64,000 nt of DNA, taken from the NCBI GenBank assembly GCA_008711295.1, contig VUYV01000620.1:124001-188000 (forward strand), written 5' to 3'. A model generated the notes under the pieces. The model was not told the origin of the DNA, did no database searches, and worked only from the letters and a program-made list of their open reading frames with translations. Shown here piece after piece: positions 50,401-60,322 of the stretch (the stretch's first letter is position 1; each line of letters starts with the position of its first letter). Source of the stretch: Anarhynchus alexandrinus. Its lineage: Eukaryota > Chordata > Aves > Charadriiformes > Charadriidae. Position numbers and translations under genes: made by a program.

Positions 50401-53400
50401 GGCAGGAGCGGGCAGGGCAGGCAGGAGAGGGCAGCTCCTGCCCACCAGGACAGACCCACCAAGAGGGACACGCGGCGACATTTGCCAGCAGTTTTCGGCG
50501 AGGCGCTGGCAGCAGCACAATGACAAACTCCGGACCCGTGGGCTCAGGTCCAGCGAGCTACTGGTTTTCAACCATTCCCTCCCATCCCACCCCCATCTGC
50601 TCCCAGCCTGGGACCACTGGCATGTCGCCCTTCTTCCTTCACCCTCCTGCAGCTCCTACATCCCTCGGCATTAACTCCCTTCAGCCCCCGGCCCCTGCCT
50701 GGTCCCCACTGAAGTCTGGGTCCCCCGATGTCCCCATGGGGGGTTTGCTGCCAGGCTCTTCCTCTGCAGAGCGGGGACGGGCTGTGCGCTCGCGGGAGCG
50801 CGTAATGTGGCCGGAGGGGCTGCATTCCTACGGGAACAGTCCAGCCCGAACCAAGGGTGACCCTCACGAGGGGTGGCACAAGCAGGATCCAGAGGATGGT
50901 GGTATAGGTGCTCCCCTGTACCACCACGCACGATTGCTCGGGCTGAAACTTCCCAAGTACCGTCCCAGCTTGGAGACACCCCAACATGGGAAACTTCAAC
51001 CCAACTCCACCCGGTGAAGCCTGAAGAGAAGAGAAGCCTGGGATGCTGTATGCAGGCACTGCCCCTTCACTTGACCTGCTGCAGGGACACGCGTGCCCTG
51101 GGCAGGTTTAGCAGTAGGAGGTGCAGCCTCCTCCAGCAAGGCCAGCAGCACTTTTCTTTCCATCTTTTTCTACATTAACCAACTGGGACCAGTGCCATTC
51201 CCAGCTGCAGCTGTGTATTTTCTCGCCCAGCAGCGCGGCCTCCCAGGAACGGCTTTTACATCTGCGGGACGGAGGATGCGCCTGGAGCAGGGGCTCCTCC
51301 AAGCACTGCATCCCCTCCCAGCCTGGGGTCTCCTCCACTCCCTCCACAGCCACGAACCAATTCAACGTTGCAGCCCCCATCACACAGAAGCGACCTCTCC
51401 GCAGACCCCAAAATCAGACGGGAAGGGCGCTGCGGGCACGGCGGGCTCCCCCTTACCCTGCTTGATCTGCTTGGTGACGAACTCCAGCTCGGAGAGCGTG
51501 TGGATGCTGACCAGGTCTCCCCCGCTCCGCAGGCAGGTCTTCTTCGCCTCCTGCCAGCTCTTCTTCTCTCCCACCAGGCGGTAGCAGTTGGACTGGAAGG
51601 GCTGCCAGCTGGGCTCGCAGTCCACCTTCACCTCCGACCACGAGTCTGGCAGGACACAAGGCAGCCTGAGGGCTCCCGTCCCGCTCTCCAACCCTCTCCT
51701 TGGCAGGGAGAGGAGCAGGGGCAGGGACCGCAGTCCCACGGGGTGTGCAGGAGACCAACCCAAAGCAACCGTGGGAAGGCTGTGGCCAAAACGTAATGCG
51801 CAATGGCAAGGTGCAGGCTTTCGAGCTCCGGGGACAAAACAAAATCCCTTTTGTTTGCAGAGGAGTGACAGCAGAGCAGGACAGAGAGCACTCTGTCCCT
51901 GTGGGACCATAGGGGACCTCTCGATTCCTCCCTGTGCTGGTTTTGGCTGGGGTAGAGTTAATTTTCTTCGCAGTAGCTCGTGTGGGGCTATGTTTTGGAT
52001 TTGGGCTGGAAACAGCGTTGATAAAGCAGGGATGTTTTAGTTACTGCCGAGCAGTGCTGACACAGCGTCAAGGCCTTCGCTGCTCCTCACCCCCCCACCA
52101 GCGAGGGCTGGGGGCACGAGGAGTTGGGAGGGGACACAGCCAGGAGAGCTGACCCCAACTGACCACAGGGGTGTTCCATACCCTACAACATCACGCTCAG
52201 CACATAAAGCTGGGGAAGAAGAAGGAAGAGGGGGACGTTCAGGGTGATGGTGTTTGTCCTCCCCAGTCACCGTTACGTGTGATGGAGCCCGGCTGTCCCG
52301 GGGGTGGCTGACCACCCGCCCGCCCACGGGGAGCAGGGAATGAAGTCCTTGTTTTGCTTTGCTTACGTGCGCAGCTTTTGCTTTACTTATGAAACTCGAG
52401 TTTCTCTCAACCCACGCGTTTTCTCAGTTTTACTCTTCTGATTCTCTCCCCCATCCCGCCGGTGGGAGGGAGCGAGTAGCTGCGTGGGGCTTAGCTGCTG
52501 GCTGGGGCTAAACCATGGCACTCCCCTACCACTCGCACCCAGCGCTTCTCAGAGTGGTTGCCCAGAGAGGTTGTTGAGGCCCCATCCCTGGAGGTGTTCA
52601 AGGCCAGGCTGGCCGTGGCCTTGGGCAGCCTGGTGTGGTGGGAGGTGTCCCTGCCTATGGCAGGGGGGTTGGAACTCGATGATCTTCAAGGTCCCTTCCA
52701 ACCTAAACCATTCTATGATTCTATGATTCTTGGGGGGTGCTCCTTGGGGAGGCCCTTTTCCAAATCTAGGCAACCTTGGGGAGCTCAACCACTGCTCTGC
52801 ACATCCAGGGCACCAACGAGCTGGGGACACCATGGGCACCTCCATGGGCTGCTCCGGCACACGGGCAGCATCCCCTGACCATGCCAGGACGGGAGTACAC
52901 CTCGCCAGGATACGGGGCTACCCATTCGGGATACGGGATACCATTCCCGGTGCTACTCTTTCCCCCACTCACCCGTCAGGAAGGGGTCGGCGGTGGCGTT
53001 GGGCTTCTTCTTGCAGACGTAGGGGAGGGCGATGCCGCAGTCGCGGTTCTGCCACCCCCCGGATGACTCGGTGCGGATCACGCCGCAGTTTTCCTCGCTG
53101 GGGTTGTCGGGCTGGTCTGGAAAACGGGGTGAGGGGGACACACACACTGCTGAGGAGCTGGAGCAGAGCCGCCAACGCTGCCCACGCAGGCAGAGCACCG
53201 AGGCGAGGGCCGGCGCCGGCAGGGTGCAGCTCTCCCTGCTCCAACACCAGTAAAGACCTATTTATTGTGTTATTTTGCACGATGAAGATGTGACCCCGCA
53301 GGCCCAGGATTATTTATTGTGCCTCACTGCACAAGGACCTGCAGCATCATTTTACCTACAAATGTTGGATGGCAGCTGGGGGGGGACACGGTACCAGACC

Positions 53401-55358
53401 TCAACTGTTCCCGCCTGTCCCCAAACCTCCTCCGAGGGTACCACTGTCCCCATAAGTGCCTCTGGGTGACAGCACCGGGCATGACCAGAGCAGCCCTCAC
53501 AATGGGTCCTCCTGCCCCCCAAGCACCTCAGGGTTAGAGATGGGCATCTGCAGTTGGGGACCGCTCCTCAGCTGCGCTCCGGCACCAAGCTGGGACGCAA
53601 TGACCCTCCAGACCAGAGTGCTCAACCCAGGTTATCCATGGGGCTACTGAGGGTTTGCAGTGGGACAATTCCCCCTCCAGCACCCTCTGTCCCCTCTCCA
53701 GCTCCACAGATGTCCCAGGCTGCTCTGCAGACCCATGAGGCTCTCCATCCCCTGGCAGCAAGGGGACACCCCACAGCAGCCCAGGCCACCTCCCCTGTCA
53801 TGGGGCCACCTCCAGTGGTCACAGACAGTTCCCCAGCCCCACCACCACCACCGTAACCCCCCCAGCTCACCGCTCTCCCAGTTGAGGTACTTGAGGGGCG
53901 AGTTGTCCGACCACTGCCAGCCTCCGTTGATGTCCAGGTCGTTGAGCCCAATCCAGAGCGTGGAGCTGTACCCGGTCAGCAGCCCTGGGACCGACACAGC
54001 CAGAGGGGCAGGATCAGTCCCGTCGGCCCAAACTCAACCCCCAGCCTGTCACCATCCCCAAACCAACCACCCGGGGCAGGCAGAGTAACCTGGCACCGGT
54101 GGTGACCACTGTGCCACCAGCTCTGCCCCGGGCGCGCAGCCAGGCTGCCATCGCCGCACCGTTGATGTAGGTCTGCTCGTGGATCTCGGTGATGCTGAGC
54201 AGGTTGGCCCCTTGCTGCTCACAGCTATTCCAGGCCTCCCGCCACGACAGCGTCGACTGGAAGTTGAACTGGTAGCAGCTGTTGGTGAGGTGGTCCTTGT
54301 CCCAGAAGGTCTCGCAGTCATTGCCTGTGGGGGTGAGCATGGTGAGCACCCAACACAGCCCCATCCGCAGTTCCAAAAACCCCCAATAACCCCCAAAAGC
54401 AACACAACGAGAAGCCAGTGGGCCTGCTCTGGCACCGCAGGCTGCTCGTGGGAGGAGGGATGAGCCAGGAGGAAAAGGGAGAGGCAGGAAAGCCCCCAGG
54501 TGGGATGAACATGAGGTTCCCTGTGGGACACGTCCCCCACACTTACTCTTTATGGGGCAGAAGCCCCATCGCTCGTCCTTGCCGTAGTCCTGGGTGGTGG
54601 CACACCAGAGATGGCCGTCCTCCCGCCCCGTGCTGGTGCACTCGTGAAACCACTGGTTGTCATACTTGAAGGGGATGGTGCACGGCTTCCCGTGCGAGTT
54701 GCCCTGGATGGTGTAAATCTCTGCGGGGAAAGAGGAGCCCTTGCTGGAGGCTGTGCCTATGGGGGGCTGGGGGGAGGTTTGGGGTGAGGGGTGCAGGGGC
54801 TGCCTGCTCCCTGGGGCTGATCCCCATTGCCCCGACCCTCCCTGGTTTCGCAGCCGAGCCCCCCAGGCGGGACCCGACTGCTGCAGCACCGCGGCCTCAG
54901 CTCACGTTTTGGGGCTGGTTTGGGTTACGTGATCATACTAACGCCCAACGAGGCATTACCAGAGTACGGCACGGAGCACAGGTCCTCCTCGGTGCCGTAC
55001 GTCCTCCACTGCGAGCCGCGCGCCTGGTCCCCCCTGTCCAGGGAGGAATTGCCCGGGCGGGCGCCGAGATGCTGGGAGAGCTGCTCCCCGAGGCCGCGGC
55101 AGCTCCAGCGCATGTTGACGGACTCGCGGTCACACTCGTAGGTGGCCAAGGGGTGCAGCCCCGCCGTGGCGTTGGCCCCGTGCCACGACACCCCCAGGCA
55201 CTGCATGGCCCCTACGTTGAAGAGGCGATTTCGCGAGACCCATTTCCACTGCTGGGCCGGGGCGCTGGCGTTGCAGCCCTTGGCGAGTCTCACCAGCGAG
55301 TCCTTCGTCTCCAGGCAGCCCTGTGCGCCCGCGTTGTAGATGAGGAAGACTTTGGAGT
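38249..55358 (-). CDS. MRC2: MRC2 (Endo180, uPARAP, CD280), exons 2-30
   Basis: Endocytic collagen receptor of the mannose-receptor family, a type I membrane protein of fibroblast-like cells that takes up collagen fragments and partners with the urokinase receptor. Coding exons in order: 55358-54960, 54720-54547, 54324-54160, 53984-53871, 53116-52973, 51645-51457, 50229-50075, 49797-49690, 47317-47202, 47037-46889, 46766-46549, 46334-46192, 45774-45672, 45548-45410, 44171-44136, 43871-43711, 43406-43339, 43127-43027, 42914-42769, 42514-42400, 42312-42149, 41941-41833, 41351-41113, 41025-40857, 40663-40514, 40232-40113, 39621-39442, 39033-39007, 38469-38249. All have AG/GT borders and the phases join without error, giving 1440 residues plus stop. 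Human MRC2 has 1479 residues and 30 exons, so only the signal-peptide exon (about 40 residues) is missing. The MRC1/PLA2R1/LY75 paralogues fit less well: the tail motif [13 protein letters not shown] is MRC2-specific. Confidence 0.97.
39007..39033 (-). CDS. MRC2: MRC2 exon 29: 27-bp juxtamembrane linker exon
   Basis: Encodes EESSFSRA flanked by split codons, with acceptor TCGTTGCAG and donor GTGAGT. It matches the short linker (human EQSSFSPS as I recall) between CTLD8 and the membrane span. Too short for ORF finders but fixed by the splice sites and phase. Confidence 0.93.
39442..40663 (-). CDS. MRC2: MRC2 exons 26-28: C-type lectin-like domain 8
   Basis: Exons 40663-40514, 40232-40113 and 39621-39442, residues about 1209-1359. 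It has [52 protein letters not shown] and [18 protein letters not shown], ending MGVICKIPR. The 491-bp intron between the last two exons carries a minisatellite. Confidence 0.96.
39692..39840. repeat. Minisatellite, about 21-bp unit, in an MRC2 intron
   Basis: About seven imperfect copies of a G-rich unit close to GGGGAGGTGTGATGGGGCAA. Copies differ mainly at the last few bases (caac, caat, tgac). The array lies 70 bp from exon 28 of MRC2, in the intron toward exon 27. Confidence 0.93.
40857..41351 (-). CDS. MRC2: MRC2 exons 24-25: C-type lectin-like domain 7
   Basis: Exons 41351-41113 and 41025-40857, residues about 1073-1209. It begins [19 protein letters not shown], continues [20 protein letters not shown] and [11 protein letters not shown], and ends [20 protein letters not shown]. 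The two-exon structure with a phase-0 intron after NDE fits the domain. Acceptor for the second exon is CTCCAG followed by GGAGGCCGG. Confidence 0.95.
41833..42514 (-). CDS. MRC2: MRC2 exons 21-23: C-type lectin-like domain 6
   Basis: Exons 42514-42400, 42312-42149 and 41941-41833, residues about 944-1073. It has [51 protein letters not shown] and [20 protein letters not shown]. The upstream intron contains a poly(C) run with an N at 42577, and another intron has an N at 41975; neither touches coding bases. Confidence 0.95.
42558..42577. repeat. Poly(C) tract with an ambiguous base
   Basis: Nineteen C followed by an N in the MRC2 intron before CTLD6 exon 21. The tract length is unreliable. 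Confidence 0.9.
42769..43871 (-). CDS. MRC2: MRC2 exons 17-20: C-type lectin-like domain 5
   Basis: Exons 43871-43711, 43406-43339, 43127-43027 and 42914-42769, residues about 785-943. It has [62 protein letters not shown] and [13 protein letters not shown]. All phases agree (the codon for K in GRFKW is split across two exons). The last exon also holds the proline-rich linker and the first strand of CTLD6. Confidence 0.96.
44136..46334 (-). CDS. MRC2: MRC2 exons 13-16: C-type lectin-like domain 4 and linker exon
   Basis: Exons 46334-46192, 45774-45672, 45548-45410 and the 36-bp exon 44171-44136, residues about 645-785. It has [35 protein letters not shown], the acidic [20 protein letters not shown] and [10 protein letters not shown]. 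The tiny linker exon encodes [11 protein letters not shown]. The intron between 44172 and 45409 holds a 0.9-kb CR1 insertion in the sense direction of the gene. Confidence 0.95.
44234..45172 (-). mobile_element. CR1 LINE, 5'-truncated, with reverse transcriptase fragment
   Basis: The 3' end (44234 side) has the CR1 terminus GGAATC/TTGGAAGGGACC. On the minus strand a fragment of the reverse transcriptase reads [20 protein letters not shown] and [11 protein letters not shown] (catalytic F-A-D-D box). After VLHLGRKN the frame jumps at an N (44763) to [18 protein letters not shown], so roughly 75 codons of the usual protein are missing. The 5' end is truncated. It sits in the MRC2 intron between exons 15 and 16 (45410-45548 and 44136-44171), in the same direction as the gene. 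It is not functional. Confidence 0.95.
46549..47317 (-). CDS. MRC2: MRC2 exons 10-12: C-type lectin-like domain 3
   Basis: Exons 47317-47202, 47037-46889 and 46766-46549, residues about 484-644. It begins [20 protein letters not shown], includes [15 protein letters not shown] and [11 protein letters not shown], and ends [15 protein letters not shown]. No EPN or QPD sugar triplet is present, as expected. The third exon also carries the linker and first strand of CTLD4 (ACPPGW...HCYK). Confidence 0.96.
47318..49689. other. Largest MRC2 intron within the lectin-domain array
   Basis: A 2.4-kb intron between CTLD2 and CTLD3 exons. No exon, repeat family or RNA gene is recognised; long open frames here come from high GC content. 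Confidence 0.7.
49690..51645 (-). CDS. MRC2: MRC2 exons 7-9: C-type lectin-like domain 2, predicted sugar-binding
   Basis: Exons 51645-51457, 50229-50075 and 49797-49690, residues about 333-483. It has [35 protein letters not shown], the EPN triplet in [15 protein letters not shown] and the WND triplet in [19 protein letters not shown] plus WND are the calcium and mannose-type sugar ligands of C-type lectins. CTLD2 is the only MRC2 domain known to bind mannose, fucose and GlcNAc, and all those ligands are kept here. The last exon continues into a charged linker toward CTLD3. Confidence 0.97.
51933..52520 (+). mobile_element. Solo LTR of an avian endogenous retrovirus, CTCCC target duplication
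   Basis: A 588-bp block starting TGTGCTGG and ending ATGGCA, flanked by CTCCC at 51928-51932 and again at 52521-52525. A TATA-like ACATAAAG lies near 52202. The typical CT-rich 3' part with GGGGCTTAGCTG is present. No internal viral genes lie beside it, so it is the product of recombination between two LTRs. It sits in the MRC2 intron between CTLD1 and CTLD2, antisense to the gene. The LTR body resembles one abundant in many birds; a five-base duplication fits ERVL- or class I-type elements. Family name needs a repeat library. Confidence 0.85.
52540..52730 (+). mobile_element. CR1 LINE 3' end, plus orientation
   Basis: About 190 bp ending GGTCCCTTCCAACCTAAACC and the octamer repeat ATTCTATG ATTCTATG. 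It begins about 20 bp after the solo LTR. It is in the MRC2 intron between CTLD1 and CTLD2, antisense to the gene. Confidence 0.95.
52973..54324 (-). CDS. MRC2: MRC2 exons 4-6: C-type lectin-like domain 1
   Basis: Exons 54324-54160, 53984-53871 and 53116-52973, residues about 192-332. Starts [19 protein letters not shown], has the WIGLND core and the [11 protein letters not shown] strand, and ends [23 protein letters not shown]-type triplet ([11 protein letters not shown]) occurs at the calcium site. In mammals CTLD1 contributes to the collagen-binding N-terminal block but is not itself the sugar-binding domain. Confidence 0.96.
54547..54720 (-). CDS. MRC2: MRC2 exon 3: fibronectin type II domain
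   Basis: Residues about 133-191. It has [19 protein letters not shown], then [16 protein letters not shown] and [10 protein letters not shown]: four cysteines and the aromatic pocket typical of FN2 domains. This domain is the collagen-binding site of the family. It is very similar to the mammalian sequence, the strongest conservation in the gene together with CTLD2. Confidence 0.97.
54960..55358 (-). CDS. MRC2: MRC2 exon 2: cysteine-rich (ricin B-type) domain
   Basis: Residues about 1-133 of the visible protein. It opens in phase 1 with [16 protein letters not shown] and contains [13 protein letters not shown] and MQCLGVSW, the pattern of the N-terminal beta-trefoil domain of mannose-receptor proteins. 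It ends [10 protein letters not shown] before the donor GTAATGCC. The acceptor on the minus strand is TTTTTTCTCTCAG, and directly upstream of it lies a CR1 element. In Endo180 this domain is not known to bind sulphated sugars, unlike that of MRC1. Confidence 0.97.
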
Positions 55359-55372
55359 CTGAGAGAAAAAAC

Positions 55373-55390
55373 ATAGAATGGTTAGAGTTG
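55373..55390 (-). promoter_or_regulatory. Probable CR1-derived branch point for MRC2 exon 2
   Basis: On the minus strand CTCTAAC (55387-55381) fits the vertebrate branch-point consensus. The branch A at 55382 would lie 23 nt before the splice site and is followed by a T-rich tract and CTCTCAG. The CTAAC is inside the CR1 3' end. Predicted from sequence only. Confidence 0.5.
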
Positions 55391-55761
55391 GAAGGGACCT
55401 TGAAGACCATCCAGTCCCACCCCCTGCCCTGGGCAGGGACACCTCCCACCAGCCCAGGTTGCTCCAAGCCCTGTCCAACCTGGCCTTGGACACCTCCAGG
55501 GATGGGGCAGCCACAGCTTCTCGGGGCAACCTGCGCCAGGGGCTCACCACCCTCACAGGCAACAATTTCTTCCTCATATCTCATCTAAATCTCCCCTCTT
55601 CCAGTTTGAAGCCATTCCCCCTCATCCTATCACTCCATGCCCCAGTAAAAAGTCCCTCCCCAGCTCTCCTGTAGACCCCCTTTAGGTACTGGAAGGCCAC
55701 AATAAGGTCTCCCCAGAGCCTTCTCTTCTCCAGGCTGAACACCCCCAACTCTCTCAGCCTG
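55373..55761 (-). mobile_element. CR1 LINE 3' end abutting the MRC2 exon 2 acceptor
   Basis: On the plus strand it starts CATAGAATGGTTAGAGTTGG and runs through GGGACACCTCCCACCAGCCC to a CTCTCAGCCTG end. The orientation is the same as MRC2. Its 3' terminus lies 14 bp from the last intron base before MRC2 exon 2, so it forms the upstream part of the splice acceptor region. Confidence 0.93.
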
Positions 55762-58700
55762 AATGGATAAAGGGTTAAAGCATCGCTGGGCATTCGGCAT
55801 GGTGCCACGCATCGCCCCAGCCCTGCCAGAGCACCCTGGCTCTCTTTCCATGCACAGCAAGTTTTGGGGTGCATCCCTGCGCACAGCACCCGCCACACCG
55901 GGGACCACTGCTTTCCTGCAGAAGTATCCCCGGGGTTTGCCCTGATGCCTGTCCTCAGGGTGATGGGCTCCGGGCAGGGTGACACAGATGGGTGTTTGCA
56001 CCAAGTGTGGCACTCCCACAAAGCACCAGCAAGTGGCTTTTGGGCACTGGAGCCGGAGCAAAGAGCTTGCTTGCTCTAACAGCATCATCAGAGCCATTTA
56101 AAATCGAGTTCCCATCAGCAGCACCCAGCTGCAGCATCCCCAGGCACCGCAACGAGCCCCACGCCGGCGCCGGAGGAGCCCGCGCCAACGGCTTCGGCAC
56201 CGGCCATCTGCTCCGGGCGGAGAGAAACAGAGCGGGGAAATAGAGAGCGCATCCATCATTTTTATGTGTATTTGGGGACCCGTTAAAAAAAAATCTGCGA
56301 AGCAAACAAGAACTTTGGGGGAAGGTCTCCCATCGCGTGAACAGGGCGTGATGGAAAATGCCTGCACGCAGCCGCGGCTCCTGCGGGCACGGCCCCAGCA
56401 AATACGGCACGTCGCGTCGGGACCCTCCGAAATCCCAGCCCAGGCGCTGGGAGGCGGGAGCAGAGCGAGGGGAATCGCCGCCAGCAGATAAAGCGCTAGC
56501 GCAGCTGTGGAGGGGAGAAAGGCGGATCTGCACCCCGGCTCCACGCACGTCCCACGGTCCTCCCCGCTGCGACGGCACAACTCTGCATCCCCACGGCAAT
56601 TCCCCGACCCCCGGCATCACCAGGGGCCGCCCCAGCACGTGGATCCATCGCGAAACTTGTATAAACCAGTAAACCCAGGGCATCGCACTGGGACGCGTTG
56701 CTCCAGCTGACGTGTAATTTTTAAAATACACATTATTTCTTCAAATGCTTCTTTCTAAGCTAAAAAAGCCGCCCCGGGGGCTCCACGCAGCTGCTTCTTG
56801 CCCCAACGCCGCAGCAAAAAGCCGCCCAAAGCAGAACATCGGCAAGAAGACTTTTGTTGGGGTTTATTTTGTTTTAAAAGTGACCTTTTTTTTTTTTTTC
56901 CCCCCCACCACAGGCATTCAGCAGAAGTCAAAGCGAACTCACGGGCCCCGCTATATTTAGCTTTGGTTTGCTTTGGTTTTTTGCCACCGTAGGAATTTTT
57001 TGGGCTGAAAAGGTTTTCATTTCCTATTCCCCCGGAACCTCACCCTGCCCCAGCTATGTTGTTACAGGCGGCTCCGGCACATTCGAGCAACAAACAGCTC
57101 AGCTCAGCGAACTTTCCTGACTTGTCTCTGAAAGGAAAAAAAGAACTGGAGGGAGGAAGGAGGACACCCCCATTTCATTTTGGAGCTTCAGCATCGACCC
57201 GGCTCCCGAAAAGAAATGATGTAGAAGGCCCATTCCCCAGCCGAGATGACATCAGCGATGACCTCAAATTAAAAAAAAGTGAAGCCCGTTCGCACGGCGA
57301 CCTCCGGGGAGCAGACTCTGTGCACGTGCGACTGGAAGAAGAAATGTTTAATTTCTCGGAAAATATTTTTCACATCACAGCAAGTGAAAAAAATAAGCAA
57401 AAATTCAGATGGGGCTGATTTTGGCCGGCTGAAGCTCAGGTCCCTTAAACTGGTGCTGGTGTTTCCCCAACTGGAGCTGGCTTGATCCTGACTGGATCAA
57501 GGAGACTGGCTCAGCCCCCCACCAAAAACCCATCTCACGTGCCAGCATCACCCATGGCATCCCCCAGCCCATTGCTCGCCCCTTCCCACATGCAGTGAGG
57601 GGTGGTGGAACCCACCACCAGCATCAGGGACGTGGCGGGGGGAGGTCTTTAAGTACTTCTGGGGTGATGCAGCATCACTGCAGTGACCCGTTGGACCCAA
57701 GTACCAGCGCTCGGGCAGGATGACCCTCCCCCGGGTCACAGGCTGCGCCGCGAGGAGCCAAACACACTTTGGTACTGGGAATAGAAAAAACTGTTCAACT
57801 GCAAGCACCGCCGTGGCCGTTAGCAGCAGGGGTCAGCAACGGGACATCGTTCTCTGCTTATCTGCTAACCCAGCTTTGTTAAAAAAAAATTAATAGCGTG
57901 TCGGAAAAGCCCCAGAGGCAGCCCCAGTATGAGGGCGCTCAGCACCGCATCGGGGCTGTGCAGCACCGCGCAAGGGCGACGCTCGCCAGCAGCCACGCAC
58001 GGTGCTCAGAGGAAGCTCTCCAGACTGGAGAAGGCATCCCCGTGGCCGGAAAAAAAAGCACAAAATATCATTTTACTCTAAAAAGAGAAGAGCTGGAGGT
58101 AGGAAATTATAGGCTAAGGGTTTTAGGCTGCCCCCGCACCCCGCGGGCGGCTCAGCCCATGGCCCCTTTGCTCAAAGAGGGCACCAAATCTGTCCCCCCC
58201 CGGTCCCTGCTGAGTCCTGGAGGAATGGGAAAGCTTTACCACCAGCTCAGCCCTCGCACCTCCCCAGCGCTTCCATCCCCTCCCCTTCCAAAACCCGCTG
58301 CGCACCGCAAGCGGGGAGCTGCTCCCGGCCCGGCCGGAGCTGGGGAACGCCGACCCACACGAGCTCAACACACGTCAGCAAAGGCACGTGCTGCGCTTCA
58401 CCCAAAATACGCTTTTCTTTCACTTATTTAACAGGGACTTCAGGGCTGACTGGACCCCCGCTGGTGTCCCTGGCACCGGCAGCGGCGCTCGGTCCAGCCC
58501 TGATGCACTGAAAGGAGCTTTCTGCCTCCCCAACGCCACCCCCGGCACGGCTGTGCCTGATGGGCTTCGACGCCTATGGAGGGAACGGCTCCCCAGGGCA
58601 CCGACGGTCTTTTTTTGTGCGGTGCCCTTTGCTTCTGACAAACCCGGGCTCTTCCTGACCACCTCCACTTGTGGAGAAACCCCCGAAACGCGGCCGCAGG

Positions 58701-59819
58701 GGCGGTGCCACCAAACACCAGCGTGGCTGTGGCCGGCTCCAGCTCCACCAACCATGCTCAGCACCCAAACCGAGAGCCCCGGTGAACTCTCCCTGCTCCC
58801 AGCCCGGCGCCGATGAACGGGACGGATGTGGAGTTGGGTGGAATGGGGCCAGTTTGTATCAACAAATCCTTTCTCCCAACCTGGTATCCCGCAGAGCAAT
58901 CCCAACCCTCGCAAGAGGCAGCTCCAGAGGAGCATCCCAGCGGGACTAGGAATGTCCCCATTCCTTCCAGGGCCCCCTCTCCTGCACCACCCTCCACAGC
59001 CATGGCACAGCTATGGGTGACTCCTTCCAGAGATGCTCCTCAGGTTTTTGCACCCTCCTGCGGACTCAAAACCCCACCGGCAGAGCTTCCCAACCGCCCT
59101 CCGGCTCTGGAAACCCAACCACGGCAAACACTGGCAGATCCTCCTCCCTGCCCCAAAGAGGAGCTGCCTGCGCACCCCGTGCCTCTCCCTCCCGCACCCT
59201 ACACCTTCCGAGCAGGGCCAGCTCAGAGCAGCTCTGCTCCACCACATCCTGCTCCTCCTCCTCCTCTTCTTCCTCCTCCTCCTCTGCGGAGGATGTGTGA
59301 AAGCCAAGCCAAAACCCACGCTTTCAGCAGGGACGCTGTCTTGTCCAGCCACGCAGACACCAGGGTGCTGCCTCCGGCTTACTGGTATGAGCGTGGAAAC
59401 CAGCTGGTGCTACAAGGCAGCGTGGTGGTGGGGACAGCGGGGAGCTGGGGCTGCGAGCGAGACACGCTCTCCTCTCCCACGGGGGAAATCCCGGGATGCT
59501 CACGCTTCGGCACAGCGGGAGAAATCAGCTTCGGCACCGGCAGCTGAATGCTGAGGAGACGGAGAAGCTGCGATCCCTTGGGGCAGCCCTCTAGGCAGTG
59601 TATACACCCCATGCCTGGCTCCAGGTTCTCTTTTTTTTTTTTTAATTAAAAATAGCAAGTTTTTAGCCAGCAGAAAGTCTGAACTGAAGGCAACCCAGCT
59701 CAACCCTTCCCACAATAGTTTTACCACCCCACAGCAAATAAGGGAAGCTTCGCAACCTACAATTTTGGGGAACGTGGGCAGCGCCGGATGAGAGAGGCAA
59801 CAGGGATGGGGAGGCTCCA
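55762..59819. other. GC-rich stretch, presumed MRC2 intron 1
   Basis: No exon is recognised with confidence. The MRC2 signal-peptide exon should lie upstream of exon 2 (higher coordinates) but was not identified. A (CTC)n-rich tract lies at 59249-59285. Confidence 0.5.
59249..59285. repeat. (CTC)n / CTT trinucleotide-rich tract
   Basis: Runs of CTC interrupted by TTCTTC. It accounts for poly-Leu and poly-Ser open frames that overlap it. Confidence 0.9.
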
Positions 59820-60322
59820 GGGGACAGTTCTGGGCTCCCCGGGTCAAGAAGGACAGGGAACTGCTGGAGAGGGTCCAGCAAAGGGCTACAGAGATGAGGA
59901 GGGGACTGGAGCATCTCTCTGCTGAGGAAAGGCTGAGGGACTTGGGGCTTTTCAGTCTGGAGAAGAGAAGACTGAGGGGGGATCTCATCAACGCTTATCA
60001 ATCCCCAAAGGGAGGGTGCCAGGGGGATGGGAACAGTCCTTTTCCAGTGGTGCCCAGTGACAGGACAAGAGGGAACGGGCACAAACCTGAGCATAGGGAG
60101 TCCCATCTGAACCTGAGGAGGGCCTTCTCTCCTGTGCGGGTGGCAGAGCACTGGCACAGGCTGCCCAGAGAGGTGGGGGAGTCTCCCCCTCTGGAGCCAT
60201 TCCAAACCCGCCTGGACGCCGTCCTGTGCCACTGCTGGAGGTGCCCCTGCTCTGGCAGGGGGTGGCACTGGGGGAGCTCCAGAGGGCCCTCCCCACCCTG
60301 ACCGTGCTGTGACTCTGTGACA
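59820..60322 (+). mobile_element. CR1 LINE fragment, plus orientation
   Basis: Sense CR1 end region: GAACTGCTGGAGAGGGTCCA, the block encoding the C-terminal reverse transcriptase motif ([14 protein letters not shown] in the plus frame) and the terminal CACTGGCACAGGCTGCCCAG. The usual octamer tail is degraded (GTGACTCTGTGA). About 500 bp, 5'-truncated. Confidence 0.93.

Noticed and set aside
58857..58935. Minus-strand ATG with a signal-peptide-like start (MLLWSCLLRGLGLLCGIP) followed by a GT in phase 1, a possible MRC2 exon 1
   Set aside because: The phase fits exon 2, but the donor (GTTGGG) is weak and the sequence shows no similarity to known MRC2 N-termini. Such leucine-rich starts arise easily in GC-rich DNA. 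Kept only as a lead.
59013..59300. Frame with a poly-Ser or poly-Leu run
   Set aside because: Translation of the CTC-rich trinucleotide tract.
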